Origin: a virus
DNA: 39,340 bases
IMG/VR virus record: IMGVR_UViG_3300013126_000086
Span: 1 to 39,340 of that record
Strand: one strand, 5' to 3'
The position numbers were made by a program, and so were the translations under genes. The notes beneath the pieces were generated by a model that was not told the origin of the DNA, did no database searches, and saw nothing but the letters and a program-made list of their open reading frames with translations. Positions 16,637 through 25,702 of this stretch are shown here, in pieces. Position 1 is the stretch's first letter, and each line of letters starts with the position of its first letter.

Positions 16637-18111
16637 TGACAAAACAAATAAAAACTACTACAAACATAGGCGAAATGTGGCGGATGCTAGGCATTGATAA
16701 TGCTCCTAAGAACAAAACATACAATATTAAGTTTCCAAAGGTTATCACGCAAAAAGGATTGATAGATAGTAAAGAGGCAATGCGTGACGCAGGATTTATA
16801 TGTGACAGTGTAATGCCTGCTGGTGCTGGTTACATGGGTACTGGAACAGTCAATATCAATCAAATTAATAGTTTAGCTTTAGATAATGTGTTTTTAGGAT
16901 GGGGTGAGTTATCTTTACTACAACAAAACTGTATAGTGAATAACATTTGTACAATTTTTGCAGATACAATGACTGAGAAGTGGATTAAATTCACGACGAA
17001 GGACAAAAACAAAGGCGAAAAGATAAAACAATTAGAGGAACACATTAAACGTTTTGATTTAAAAAACAAAATGAATAATATGATATATAAATCTATATTG
17101 TTAGGTACGGCATATATTAGTCCTAAATTCAAAGGTGATGAAGATGATTTATCTGAAGAATTGATATTATCCAACGCTAAGATAAAAAAAGGTAGTTTAG
17201 AGGATATTTATATAATTGAGCCAACTTGGGTAGTTCCTATTGAGTTTAACATGATAAACCCTAGAAAGCCTAATTTTTACAAACCTGAATATTATGTTGT
17301 ATTCGGCGAAAGATTACATGCCTCGAGGATGAAAAGGTTCATGTATATTGAACCTGTAAACTTAATATCTCCGATGTATTTATTTGGGGGTATGCCGTTA
17401 ATTCAACAACTATTGCCATATATTCTAGATTTTATCAATACTAAAAAAGAAATAGTAAAAGTGGTAAGTAGATTTAACACTTCTATACTTAAAACTGATT
17501 TATCCGCATTAAAAGGACATGATGCGTACTCACCTACCACAACCTTAGCAGGTAACGTTAAGGGTCGTCTAATGGCTTTTAATGCAAATAGGAATAACTT
17601 CGGGGTATTTGCTTTAGATAAAGAAGAAGAGTTCGCACAAATTCAGATTAACACTGCTGGATTAGTTGACATTCTACAACAACAAGCGGAGTTATTATCT
17701 TTATTCACAAGAATAAGTGTAAGTAAGTTGTTTGGTCAAGCTCCTAGGGGTATGAATGCAACAGGAGAGTATGACGCTAACCAATTTAATGAGTTAATCC
17801 ATAGTCTACAAGAAAGTAAATTAAGACCTATTTTGGATTATAGTCTTAAAATTATACAATTAGATTTATTCGGTGAAATAGATGAAGAATTGCATTTTGA
17901 TTTTATACCGCTTGGGGAATTAAATGAAAGTATACAATCACAGCTTAAGACTGAAACCATTAAACGGTCAATTGATTTAGTAAATAGTGGGATGGCTGAC
18001 CCTGTAAAAATGATGGATATGTTGACACAGGATTTAGATTTAGGATTAGAGAACTACGATTTCAGTGAGGAAGATTATGAAACCGAGCAAGAATCAGACC
18101 ACATACGATGA
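16636..18111 (+). CDS. Portal protein (DUF1073 family)
   Basis: The dodecameric portal through which DNA enters and leaves the head. The sequence (491 aa from the ATG at 16636; an in-frame ATG at 16621 would add five residues) matches DUF1073/Gp6-like portals: 'DNVFLGWGELSLLQQNCIVNNICTIFADTMTEKWI', 'FGGMPLIQQLLPYILDF', 'LLSLFTRISVSKLFGQAPRGMNATGEYD...FNELIHSLQESKLRPIL' and 'FDFIPLGEL'. The TAATG junction with DUF2612 suggests coupled translation. Its distance from terminase (14 kb) and from the capsid gene is unusual. Confidence 0.9.
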   Translation: MTKQIKTTTNIGEMWRMLGIDNAPKNKTYNIKFPKVITQKGLIDSKEAMRDAGFICDSVMPAGAGYMGTGTVNINQINSLALDNVFLGWGELSLLQQNCIVNNICTIFADTMTEKWIKFTTKDKNKGEKIKQLEEHIKRFDLKNKMNNMIYKSILLGTAYISPKFKGDEDDLSEELILSNAKIKKGSLEDIYIIEPTWVVPIEFNMINPRKPNFYKPEYYVVFGERLHASRMKRFMYIEPVNLISPMYLFGGMPLIQQLLPYILDFINTKKEIVKVVSRFNTSILKTDLSALKGHDAYSPTTTLAGNVKGRLMAFNANRNNFGVFALDKEEEFAQIQINTAGLVDILQQQAELLSLFTRISVSKLFGQAPRGMNATGEYDANQFNELIHSLQESKLRPILDYSLKIIQLDLFGEIDEELHFDFIPLGELNESIQSQLKTETIKRSIDLVNSGMADPVKMMDMLTQDLDLGLENYDFSEEDYETEQESDHIR

Positions 18112-18829
18112 AACTTACAACATAGGAATAGCAGAAACTTATTATCAAGAGATTAAGAAATTAATAAAATCATATTTTAATTTTCTTAACAATGATATCA
18201 TTAACAAATTTATCGCAACTGGGAATATTAATATAATAAAAACCGAGTTTATCTTACACAACAGTGGCTTGTACTACGATAAAGCAACAGAAATAGCTAC
18301 AAATATGGTGACTAAGGTGAATACGCAAGTTAATGCAGGATTACGTAAAGCATATATAGAGGCTAGTAAACCTATTCCACCACAAATTAAAAATAATAAA
18401 TTAACGAAAAATAGCTATGAATTAATTTCACAGCAAGTACAAAAAATAAGAGGCCTATGTGATTATCAGTATATACGAATAGAAGAAAGTGCATACAAAA
18501 CTGTTGTTGAAAAAAAAGGGATAGAATATTTCAAAACCGAGCTGAAAAGTGTTAAAATATACGATGAGAAAAGAATTAAGAATATCGCATACAATCAATT
18601 GCATTATGCAACTAATATCATTAATATCAATAAGGCATTAGATTTAGGTATAGAGCGTGGAACATGGAGACATCCATCTGAAAAGGTTTATAAGACCCAT
18701 GGAAGACCATCACACATTGAAGCCAATGGAAAATCATTCAAGTTAAATAAAGGCTGTAAAATTGATGGAGAATATATCTACCCTGCACAATTGATAAATT
18801 GTAAATGTTACTATACAATGGAGATTTAA
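18077..18829 (+). CDS. MuF-like head morphogenesis protein
   Basis: A 250-residue protein that overlaps the portal gene by 35 bases, as MuF-like proteins commonly do. The C-terminal domain shows the MuF signature: 'GTWRHPSEKVYKTHGRPSHIEANGKSF.L..GCKIDGEYIYPAQLINCKC', ending with the conserved NC.C. The N-terminal part is helical. The start at 18077 follows GAGGAAG; an upstream GTG (18065) is in frame. MuF proteins are minor head proteins that accompany the portal and may be injected. Confidence 0.85.
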   Translation: MKPSKNQTTYDETYNIGIAETYYQEIKKLIKSYFNFLNNDIINKFIATGNINIIKTEFILHNSGLYYDKATEIATNMVTKVNTQVNAGLRKAYIEASKPIPPQIKNNKLTKNSYELISQQVQKIRGLCDYQYIRIEESAYKTVVEKKGIEYFKTELKSVKIYDEKRIKNIAYNQLHYATNIININKALDLGIERGTWRHPSEKVYKTHGRPSHIEANGKSFKLNKGCKIDGEYIYPAQLINCKCYYTMEI

Positions 18830-18830
18830 A

Positions 18831-19289
18831 ATGACAGTAAAAAGATACAAATTAGATGAAAATGATACTATTCAATACAAAGGAAAAACACTTTATCGAG
18901 TTGTAGTAGTAACTCCATTTAAGAATCCCCATGGAGTTACTATGCAAGTTGGAGATAAAGGTGGCTATATAGAAAAAGAAGATAATTTACCTCAAAATGA
19001 TACAGCTTGGTGTTCTTGCACGTTTGACCCATACCCACCACCGGGGCAATGGATATATTCTATAATATGTGATAACGCAGTTGTATCAAATGGTTCGTAC
19101 GTAGATATTAACGGTGTAGTATGCGACAATGCAGTATTAACAAATAAAGGTACATTAACTGGGCGAGGAGCAATTATTGGGGGTGATGCACATATAAGTT
19201 GTTGTGCATTAAATGGTATAGTTAGTATAATGACAGGTAAATGGACGGGGGGAATAAGTATTTACGGGATGGGGAAAATATTACCATGA
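18831..19289 (+). CDS. Left-handed beta-helix (hexapeptide-like) protein
   Basis: A 152-residue protein of a family seen in phages and prophages that starts with 'YKL..DDTI.Y.GKTLYRV' and continues 'GDKGGYIEKEDNLPQNDTAW', followed by hexapeptide-like turns ('ICDNAVVSNGSYV', 'VVCDNAVLTNKGTLTGRGAIIGGDAHIS') that should form a short left-handed parallel beta-helix. Usually the repeat region is longer, so this copy is short. Its insertion between MuF and DUF4054 is unusual; it may be a moron or a head decoration. It ends in ATGA overlap with the next gene. A 12-bp inverted repeat lies at 18907-18942. Confidence 0.7.
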   Translation: MTVKRYKLDENDTIQYKGKTLYRVVVVTPFKNPHGVTMQVGDKGGYIEKEDNLPQNDTAWCSCTFDPYPPPGQWIYSIICDNAVVSNGSYVDINGVVCDNAVLTNKGTLTGRGAIIGGDAHISCCALNGIVSIMTGKWTGGISIYGMGKILP

Positions 19290-19714
19290 CAACAGAATTT
19301 AACCCCACTACATTTAAAACAGATTATCCTCAATTTGACCAGATTAGCGATGATAAATTAACTAACACGTTCATATACGAAGCTAAAATAATGGGACAGA
19401 TTGTCAGTTCATTATTTACTGATGATAATATTCAATATTATTGGTTGTGTGTTACTTTGGCACATATATTAACATGTGAAACATTAGGTTTAACTGGTAG
19501 ATTATCGAGTGTAACTCAAGGTAGTGAAAGTGCTAATTTTGATATGAAAATGCCTACATGGTCGCAGTATTGGGAGCAAACTGTATATGGTCAAAAGATT
19601 ATGTTAGTAGCACAAGAGTATTTAAGTGGTGGACACTATATTAGTGATGGGCAACAGCCGTATTTATCTAATAGTATGAATGGCTCAGGGGCAATTGGGT
19701 GGGTGCAAATATAG
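19286..19714 (+). CDS. Head-tail adaptor (DUF4054 family)
   Basis: A 142-residue protein matching DUF4054: 'FNPTTFKTDYPQFDQISDDKLTNTFIYEAKIM', an alpha-helical core with 'YYWLCVTLAHILT', 'GRLSSVTQGSESANFDM' and 'WSQYWEQTVYGQKIMLVAQEY'. These are head completion adaptors that bind under the portal. The ATG at 19286 overlaps the stop of the previous gene (ATGA); a longer in-frame start at 19241 lies within that gene and is not supported by a ribosome site. Confidence 0.85.
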   Translation: MTTEFNPTTFKTDYPQFDQISDDKLTNTFIYEAKIMGQIVSSLFTDDNIQYYWLCVTLAHILTCETLGLTGRLSSVTQGSESANFDMKMPTWSQYWEQTVYGQKIMLVAQEYLSGGHYISDGQQPYLSNSMNGSGAIGWVQI

Positions 19715-19736
19715 AAATATAGTAGAGTAATTTAAA

Positions 19737-20264
19737 ATGCCAAGAAATGCTGATAATATTGACAAAGTGTTAAAAAAGTTAAAAAAAGAGCTTGATAAAA
19801 TAGTGAAAGATAATAATTATCGCATTGAGGCAGGCTGGTATACAGACTTTTTTGTTATGTTAGCTAATGTACATGAATATGGAGCATTTGTTAAAGTAAC
19901 TGATAAGATGAGAGGGTTTTTGATGAAAAACTACGGTATATTTTTACCCAAGTCAAAAACACAGATAGTAATACCACCTCGTCCTCACAGACAAACTACT
20001 ATTGATAAATACATAGATAAATGGCGTAGAGAATTAAATACATTGTTAGATAGACCAAACATCAAGGTAGAACAGGCATGTGAAATAATGGCAATGACAA
20101 TGCAACAAGATTACAAATATAGCATCATGAATAACAACTTAAAATCATTAGCGGGTATGACTTTACACATTAGAAAAATTAAAGGAATTGGCGGGACGTT
20201 ACCATTGTTTGCAACTGGCGAATTTGTGCGTAATATTGAGGGAAAGGTTGAAAAAAATGAGTAG
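19737..20264 (+). CDS. Neck/head completion protein (gp10-like)
   Basis: A 175-residue basic protein resembling HK97 gp10-type or Mu gpG-type neck proteins: 'IEAGWYTD....LANVHEYGAFVKV...', 'IPPRPHRQTTIDKY' (the conserved 'PPRPF.R' pattern) and 'GTLPLFATGEFVRNIEGKV' (the 'L..TG...NSI' pattern at the end). It lies between DUF4054 and a 136-aa protein, in the normal neck gene order. It overlaps the next gene by eight bases. Confidence 0.75.
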   Translation: MPRNADNIDKVLKKLKKELDKIVKDNNYRIEAGWYTDFFVMLANVHEYGAFVKVTDKMRGFLMKNYGIFLPKSKTQIVIPPRPHRQTTIDKYIDKWRRELNTLLDRPNIKVEQACEIMAMTMQQDYKYSIMNNNLKSLAGMTLHIRKIKGIGGTLPLFATGEFVRNIEGKVEKNE

Positions 20265-20667
20265 GTTTGTGTCTTTACAATTAGGAAAGATAATCCAAAA
20301 CTGTGGATTAAATGCAACTAATCCGTTACAATCTATTACATGGTATAGTAGTAATGGTGAAACGGTAGATGATGATGGAATGTCAACACAAACATATACA
20401 CAATACCAATTACAAGCTAGAATACAACCAGTTAGTCAAGATACTATGTTTAAATTAAACTTAGAATTTGGGAGAATATATAAACGATTTTTTGTATTAA
20501 CTGATAATATAAAAACAGTTGATAGAAATGTTAGTAGTACTGGGGACTTCTTTTTGTATAACGATGGAGTAAACTCATTGTATTATCGTGTATTAATGAT
20601 ACCTAACGATTTCTTAACTACATGGATGGAAGTTATCGCACAACAAACTGATACATTAGGTGTCTAA
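20257..20667 (+). CDS. Putative head-tail joining protein, 136 aa
   Basis: A 136-residue protein with 'ATNPLQSITWYSSNGETVDDDGMSTQTYTQYQLQARIQPVSQDTM' and 'GRIYKRFFVLTDNIKTVDRNVSSTGDFF', characteristic of small phage proteins between gp10-like and tail terminator genes in myoviruses with DUF4054 adaptors. The start at 20257 is preceded by GGGAAAGG and lies in the end of the previous gene. Its stop overlaps the next ATG by one base (TAATG). Function inferred from position. Confidence 0.65.
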   Translation: MSRFVSLQLGKIIQNCGLNATNPLQSITWYSSNGETVDDDGMSTQTYTQYQLQARIQPVSQDTMFKLNLEFGRIYKRFFVLTDNIKTVDRNVSSTGDFFLYNDGVNSLYYRVLMIPNDFLTTWMEVIAQQTDTLGV

Positions 20668-21176
20668 TGTCTACTAGAAAAGAATTGTATACAGCCGTTC
20701 GTTCTCTCATATTACAGAGTGTAGACCAGTCTATATTTTTATCGAGTAATATAAAACAAGGGTTCCAGCCCCCAACTGGTGGAGATTTTATTTCATTTTT
20801 ATGCACGCATAGTAAAAAAACTAGTGTAATTGGATATAACGTATATGACAGTGATAATAACAATAAAACTAACCATATACTATATGTTAACCATATGCAG
20901 GTTGATTTCTATTCGGACTATGAGTACAATTCTAGTGATGCAAGTAACATATTTCATCAATACTTAACTAGTAATGCCTCAGAATATTTAATTGATAATT
21001 ACAACAGCATGTCTTTAGGGGTAATAGAGGAAGTGGTAAATAATACAGATTTAGGGGACAAGGCTAAATATTTATTTAGATATACTTTAAGATTTGAAAT
21101 ATTTACTCATCAAGATTTAACAACTGCACAAGTATTCATTGATGAAATTGTGCCAAAACCAAGGATAATATTATGA
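20667..21176 (+). CDS. Tail terminator / neck terminator protein
   Basis: A 169-residue protein resembling the LIC_12616 / gp12-like phage neck terminator group: 'LYTAVRSLILQSVDQSIFLSSNIKQGFQPPTGGDFISFL', then 'MQVDFYSDYEYNSSDASNIFHQYLTSNASEYL' and 'KYLFRYTLRFEIFTHQDLTTAQVFIDEI'. Such proteins cap the tail tube and join it to the head. It overlaps both neighbours by a few bases. Confidence 0.7.
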   Translation: MSTRKELYTAVRSLILQSVDQSIFLSSNIKQGFQPPTGGDFISFLCTHSKKTSVIGYNVYDSDNNNKTNHILYVNHMQVDFYSDYEYNSSDASNIFHQYLTSNASEYLIDNYNSMSLGVIEEVVNNTDLGDKAKYLFRYTLRFEIFTHQDLTTAQVFIDEIVPKPRIIL

Positions 21177-21541
21177 TACAACAAATATCGATTAAGCCAA
21201 ATTATCCAAATCAGATAACTAATTTTACAGCTAATTATCAAAATATAACACTTAATTTGTTTTGGGTGGGATATAGTAAAAATCCAGAAAACCAACAAGA
21301 GTATATCAATTATTATTGTAATCCAAGATTTTATGCTAATATTTTTGTCAATAATGTAGAAATAGTAACAAGTAAACCAGTAGTAGATAAAACACCAATT
21401 AATGTGTACCCTACAACATTCAGTGGTTATATTGTTGCATATAACAAAACTGGTAATATAGACCCAACCTTAGAAAATATAGGAGTTACTGTATTTCTTT
21501 ATTATATAGATAATTTAAATGAATTGGAAAATATAAAATGA
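21173..21541 (+). CDS. Baseplate plug-like protein
   Basis: A 122-residue protein resembling the phage baseplate plug family (DUF6983-type): 'IKPNYPNQITNFTANYQNITLNLFWVG', followed by 'RFYANIFVNNVEIV'. These small proteins precede the gp25-like wedge gene, as here. The start overlaps the terminator gene (ATGA) and the stop overlaps the next start. Confidence is moderate because the signature is short. Confidence 0.6.
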   Translation: MIQQISIKPNYPNQITNFTANYQNITLNLFWVGYSKNPENQQEYINYYCNPRFYANIFVNNVEIVTSKPVVDKTPINVYPTTFSGYIVAYNKTGNIDPTLENIGVTVFLYYIDNLNELENIK

Positions 21542-21921
21542 GTGGATTTAAAGTAAATTATAATGGAGACTCTGCTCCAGTGTGGAATGATTTATATTTA
21601 GATAAAGATGGGAATATAGCTTATTCAGACAATCAATTAGATGACACAGTAGAAAATTGTTATCATGCTGTATTGTTAACTAAAGGTGATTGGGTATTTG
21701 ATACCAACATTGGGATTAACTGGCAGAAATATTTAACTACAGATAGCCCAGTAGGTAATCAAATTAAAGCAAGTATAACTCAAGCTATTAAGGGAGTTAG
21801 TGGGGTTAAAAATATAAACTATATTAATTTTGATGTATTAGACAGTAGGCAGTTAACTATTAATATAAACATACAAGCCATAGACGGGTTATCATACAAT
21901 ATCCCTACAATAACAGTTTAG
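21538..21921 (+). CDS. Baseplate wedge protein, gp25-like (GPW)
   Basis: A 127-residue protein of the gp25/W type: 'DNQLDDTVENCYHAVLLTKGDWVFDTNIGINWQKYL', then 'QIKASITQAIKGVSGVKNINYINFDVLDSRQLTININIQ'. The helix with 'G..W......GI.W' and the alternating strand with 'VLDSRQLTI' match gp25-like proteins that nucleate the sheath. It lies directly upstream of the baseplate J gene, the usual order. Confidence 0.75.
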   Translation: MSGFKVNYNGDSAPVWNDLYLDKDGNIAYSDNQLDDTVENCYHAVLLTKGDWVFDTNIGINWQKYLTTDSPVGNQIKASITQAIKGVSGVKNINYINFDVLDSRQLTININIQAIDGLSYNIPTITV

Positions 21922-21930
21922 GAGTAGATT

Positions 21931-23133
21931 ATGCCATTTAATGACAATGGTTATCAAGCAGAAACGTTAGATGAAATTATAACTGATATTAATAATATTT
22001 TTATTAATGTATTTGGTGATAAGGTAAATTTAAATGTATCTTCACCGAATGGCCAGTTTATAAATCAACTTGCTCAAATGGCACAACAAAACCAAAACTT
22101 TATGGTAACACTAACGTCGGGTTTATATAATCCAGATATTGCTACTACAGCATGGTTAGATAGTCTATGTGCGTTATGTGGTATCCAAAGGTTACAGGCC
22201 ACGTTCTCTAGTGTTACGTGTACTTGTTATGGTAGCTCTGGTGTAGTAATCCCAACTGGTACAATAATCCAAAGTACTAATGGGGATAACTTCTCACTAT
22301 TAAATCAAATTACTATTGGTAGTGGTGGTACTATCGATGGAACATTTATTGCGATAAACAGTGGTCCTATACCAGTTACAGTGGGTTCAGTAAATAAGAT
22401 AATTAACCAAGTTTATGGGTGGGATAGTGTTAACAATCAAGAAGATGGAATAATTGGAAATTCATTGCAAACTGATGCTAGTTTACGTGCTAGCAGAACC
22501 GCACTACTAAACAACTACGGAAGTGCTAGTATAGGAAGTATTTATTCAAATTTAGTACAAGGTTTAAGTTTACCGAATAATTACGTATTAGTGTTTGAAA
22601 ACAATTCAGCTACACCAATTTCAAAAGCAGGAATAACAATGGTAGCACATTCAATTGCAGTAATTGTTGTTACAACTACAGATAAATACCCCACCGTTGC
22701 ACAAATTATTTTTAATAAAAAATGTCCCGGAGTAAATCAAAATGGGAATACTACATATACATACACAGACCATATATCTGGTTCGGAATTTGTAGCTGAA
22801 TTTATAATTCCTATCCCAACGGCTTTACAGGTGAATATATCTTACCCTATAGGTACATATCCAAGTGATTTTACAGCAAATATTCAACAAGCCATAGTAA
22901 ATAATTTTAACGGTGAAGACATTTCTTTACCTAATTTGTCTTCCGTAGGACTATATGAATTAATTAATGTATCCAGATTTACACCATCCCTATTAAATGT
23001 TCCATCTGGTAGTAATTATCAAGATTTAACAATAGAACTTAAAGTTAGTGGTACTCCTGCCCCATCAATACAATTAGATGCATATTTGATACCTACATTA
23101 GCTATTGATGATGTTATAGTGAGTTTTGTATAA
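21931..23133 (+). CDS. Baseplate J-like protein
   Basis: A 400-residue wedge protein. 'MPFNDNGYQAETLDEIITDINNIFINVFGDKVNLNVSSPNGQFINQLAQM' and 'DIATTAWLDSLCALCGIQRLQATFSSVTCTC' are the classic N-terminal features; the middle has 'TDASLRASRTALLNNYGSASIGSIYSNL', and the C-terminus 'VGLYELINVSRFTPSLLNV' also fits gpJ. It assembles with gp25-like and DUF2612 proteins into baseplate wedges. The stop overlaps the tape measure ATG. Confidence 0.9.
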   Translation: MPFNDNGYQAETLDEIITDINNIFINVFGDKVNLNVSSPNGQFINQLAQMAQQNQNFMVTLTSGLYNPDIATTAWLDSLCALCGIQRLQATFSSVTCTCYGSSGVVIPTGTIIQSTNGDNFSLLNQITIGSGGTIDGTFIAINSGPIPVTVGSVNKIINQVYGWDSVNNQEDGIIGNSLQTDASLRASRTALLNNYGSASIGSIYSNLVQGLSLPNNYVLVFENNSATPISKAGITMVAHSIAVIVVTTTDKYPTVAQIIFNKKCPGVNQNGNTTYTYTDHISGSEFVAEFIIPIPTALQVNISYPIGTYPSDFTANIQQAIVNNFNGEDISLPNLSSVGLYELINVSRFTPSLLNVPSGSNYQDLTIELKVSGTPAPSIQLDAYLIPTLAIDDVIVSFV

Positions 23134-24707
23134 TGGCTAATAATAAATTCGTTATTGATTTGTACATGGAGTTGCGTAACAAAGGTATAGCTCCAGCTGA
23201 GGCAATTAAACAACTAAAAGAATTGGGGACTTTAGCTGATAAACCAAAAGAAGTAAACCTCAAAACCGATGATGCTCAGAAAGAAATAAAAAGTCTAAAA
23301 AAAGAAATTGAAGGAATTGGAAATTCACTAGAAAGTGCATTTGCAGTAGGTAAAATATTTGCAGGTATAGCACTAATTAAAGGTGCTTTTAGTGCTATAA
23401 AAGGTTCAGTTAATTGGGTATATGACTTAAACAAAGAATTAGTTGTATTAAATAACAAAGCACAAATATTTGGGATGAGCACTAATTCATTAAAGGCTTG
23501 GGAAACTTCATTTAAGGCAATAGGGCTTGAAGCACAAGATGCAGATAATGCGTTAGGTAGTATACAAGATAGATTGTTACAGCAGATGATAAACCCTAGC
23601 TTACAAGTAGCTAGTGCATTTGCAGTTATGGGCGTAAATATACAAAAAAACAATGGAGAATTAAAGAATACTGAGGATATCCTCTTAGAAGTTGGTCGTT
23701 CATTTAAAAAGATGAATTTAATGTCTGCATATGCTTTGGGTGGTGCGATAGGATTATCAAAACAGCAAGTATTTGCAATGCGTAATAATCCAGATTTTGC
23801 AAAAGAATTAGCAAAACAAAAGAATAATTTAGTAGTTACTCAAGCAGAAGTACGTGGAGCAAGAAAAGGGTTTGTAACTCAGACTGAAGCTGGTGCTGAA
23901 ATAGATAAAGTTAGATATCGGGTTATTCAGAGTATAGATAGTTCATTACAGCACATTCAGAGTCCGTTAGACAGTATAGCACAATCCTTATCGTCAATTG
24001 TTGGGGTTAAAGATATAGGTAAAACGGTATTTGATAAGGGGGTTAATGCATTAGGTTTAGGTCAGATTACAGATAAAGCTAAAGCAATGGGTATGACCCC
24101 TAAAGAAGTTGATATAATGCAACAGGTGATAAGGCAAGAAAGTGGTAATGGTACAATGCTCAAAAATCCGAAGAGTTCAGCATCTGGTTTATTTGGTTTT
24201 ACAGATAAAACATTAAGTGATTTAGGAGAAACTAGAGGTCAAGATGGTGAAAGTAGAGCGTTTAAGAAATTAATTAATAAATTTGAAAAAATAGCAAAAA
24301 ATAAAAATATAGATATAAATGCACAGCAGTATATGGCTTATCACCATTTAGGAGAAACCGCATATTCTAAGTATATAGATACTATACGCAGAACAGGTAA
24401 GCCAATGACTTATCAACAAGCCTATGGCTTTTATGGTAAGAAATTAGAAGCACAAGCAATTCACGGCAATGAGGGTATGTTAAATAAGTATTTACCTGTT
24501 GAGGGTTTATCTGGTATTCCTCATGCAGGACAAAGTCCTAGCGTGAATAATACAATCAATAATAGTAAAGTATCTAATACTAATGCTACAACCACCATAG
24601 GCACCATGAATGTTAATGCTGATAACCCTAAGGAGTTCTCACAAGCGTTAAGACAAAGCAATCCCTATTTATCAAGAGCGGTTAATTTAAATGGACAGTA
24701 CGCATAA
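23133..24707 (+). CDS. Tape measure protein with lytic transglycosylase domain
   Basis: A 524-residue protein. The N-terminal 60 residues form an amphipathic helix start ('LYMELRNKGIAPAEAIKQLKELG'), residues 65-100 are hydrophobic, and the middle is helical. A lytic transglycosylase-like domain starts near residue 325: 'DIMQQVIRQESGNG' (Glu336 as likely catalytic acid), 'NPKSSASGLFGFTDKTL' and 'AYHHLGETAY'. It would determine tail length and cut peptidoglycan during DNA entry. It is short for a myovirus tape measure. It starts on the stop codon of J and ends on the start of the hub gene. The usual upstream chaperone genes are 16 kb away. Confidence 0.8.
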   Translation: MANNKFVIDLYMELRNKGIAPAEAIKQLKELGTLADKPKEVNLKTDDAQKEIKSLKKEIEGIGNSLESAFAVGKIFAGIALIKGAFSAIKGSVNWVYDLNKELVVLNNKAQIFGMSTNSLKAWETSFKAIGLEAQDADNALGSIQDRLLQQMINPSLQVASAFAVMGVNIQKNNGELKNTEDILLEVGRSFKKMNLMSAYALGGAIGLSKQQVFAMRNNPDFAKELAKQKNNLVVTQAEVRGARKGFVTQTEAGAEIDKVRYRVIQSIDSSLQHIQSPLDSIAQSLSSIVGVKDIGKTVFDKGVNALGLGQITDKAKAMGMTPKEVDIMQQVIRQESGNGTMLKNPKSSASGLFGFTDKTLSDLGETRGQDGESRAFKKLINKFEKIAKNKNIDINAQQYMAYHHLGETAYSKYIDTIRRTGKPMTYQQAYGFYGKKLEAQAIHGNEGMLNKYLPVEGLSGIPHAGQSPSVNNTINNSKVSNTNATTTIGTMNVNADNPKEFSQALRQSNPYLSRAVNLNGQYA

Positions 24708-25702
24708 TGGTAAATAACATACCACAATTAGAAACAATGCGTGTTAGAGCGATGAAAGTTATACTAACATTGCAAAAAAATACATTTTCTAATGGGTTAA
24801 ACCAAAAAGTTATGTACGGATGCTCATTACCTAATTTTTTGCATATGGAGGCTAATATACAACGGCTACCTGCCTCACAGGGTAATACTGCAACTGTGAC
24901 AATTTATGGAATGCTGAAAGATGATATCGAATCTGCAACTAAATTTAATCCGGATTTTTTACAATATTACAATCAGGTTGAAATCTATGCTGGTTACTTA
25001 GATTTCACCGCAGGGGGATTTACCTATAAAACAACTCAAGATGTAAAAGATAGAATAGATAATGTATTAAGTTTGGTGTTTATGGGGTTAATTCTAACTG
25101 CCTCCGCTGATTTTAACAATCCGAATAGACCTTTTACAATCCAAGCTGGTGCATTTGCTCAATCAGTATATACTATGCGTCAAGTAAGCGTTGTTCAAAA
25201 TCAGACAACTTTTAGTGCATTTTTAAAGAATATTTTTATACAGGCTCAAAATGATGGACTTAATGTAAAACTAGGCACTGTATACCCAGACCCTGTAATA
25301 ATAGATGGTATTTATAGTGGCAGTTTTCTACAGCAAATAACTCAATTATGTCATGATTACAACATGCAGTTCTTTATGACGAGTTATGATGACAATAAGA
25401 TGCAGATTTATTCATTTTCGAGAATAGGATACGGCGGTAATGCAGATTATACTACCAATTTAAGTGTTGAAAACGGATTGTTAGGATACCCTACGGCTAT
25501 TCCACGTGGTATAATAGTGAAAGAATTTTTTAACGATAAAAGACATGTAAATGATGCTGTAACGTTGTCATCTTATTATGCGTCACTATCTGGTAAATAC
25601 TATGTTTGGCAAATACAGTCAGTATTACAAACTAATGATGAATTATGGGAAAGCACATTAGTATTAGTTAAACCTCAAAACCCTGTAGGAGGTGGATTGT
25701 GA
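24707..25702 (+). CDS. Baseplate hub protein
   Basis: A 331-residue protein between tape measure and spike. 'LHMEANIQRLPASQGNTATVTIYGM', 'QVEIYAGYLD', 'QAGAFAQSVYTMRQVSVVQNQTTFSAFLKNIF' and 'DYNMQFFMTSYDDNKMQIYSF' follow the layout of phage hub proteins of the gp27/gp44/XkdQ type: a tube-like domain, then a domain that binds the spike. The GGAGGTGG near its end also serves as the ribosome site for the next gene. Confidence 0.75.
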   Translation: MVNNIPQLETMRVRAMKVILTLQKNTFSNGLNQKVMYGCSLPNFLHMEANIQRLPASQGNTATVTIYGMLKDDIESATKFNPDFLQYYNQVEIYAGYLDFTAGGFTYKTTQDVKDRIDNVLSLVFMGLILTASADFNNPNRPFTIQAGAFAQSVYTMRQVSVVQNQTTFSAFLKNIFIQAQNDGLNVKLGTVYPDPVIIDGIYSGSFLQQITQLCHDYNMQFFMTSYDDNKMQIYSFSRIGYGGNADYTTNLSVENGLLGYPTAIPRGIIVKEFFNDKRHVNDAVTLSSYYASLSGKYYVWQIQSVLQTNDELWESTLVLVKPQNPVGGGL

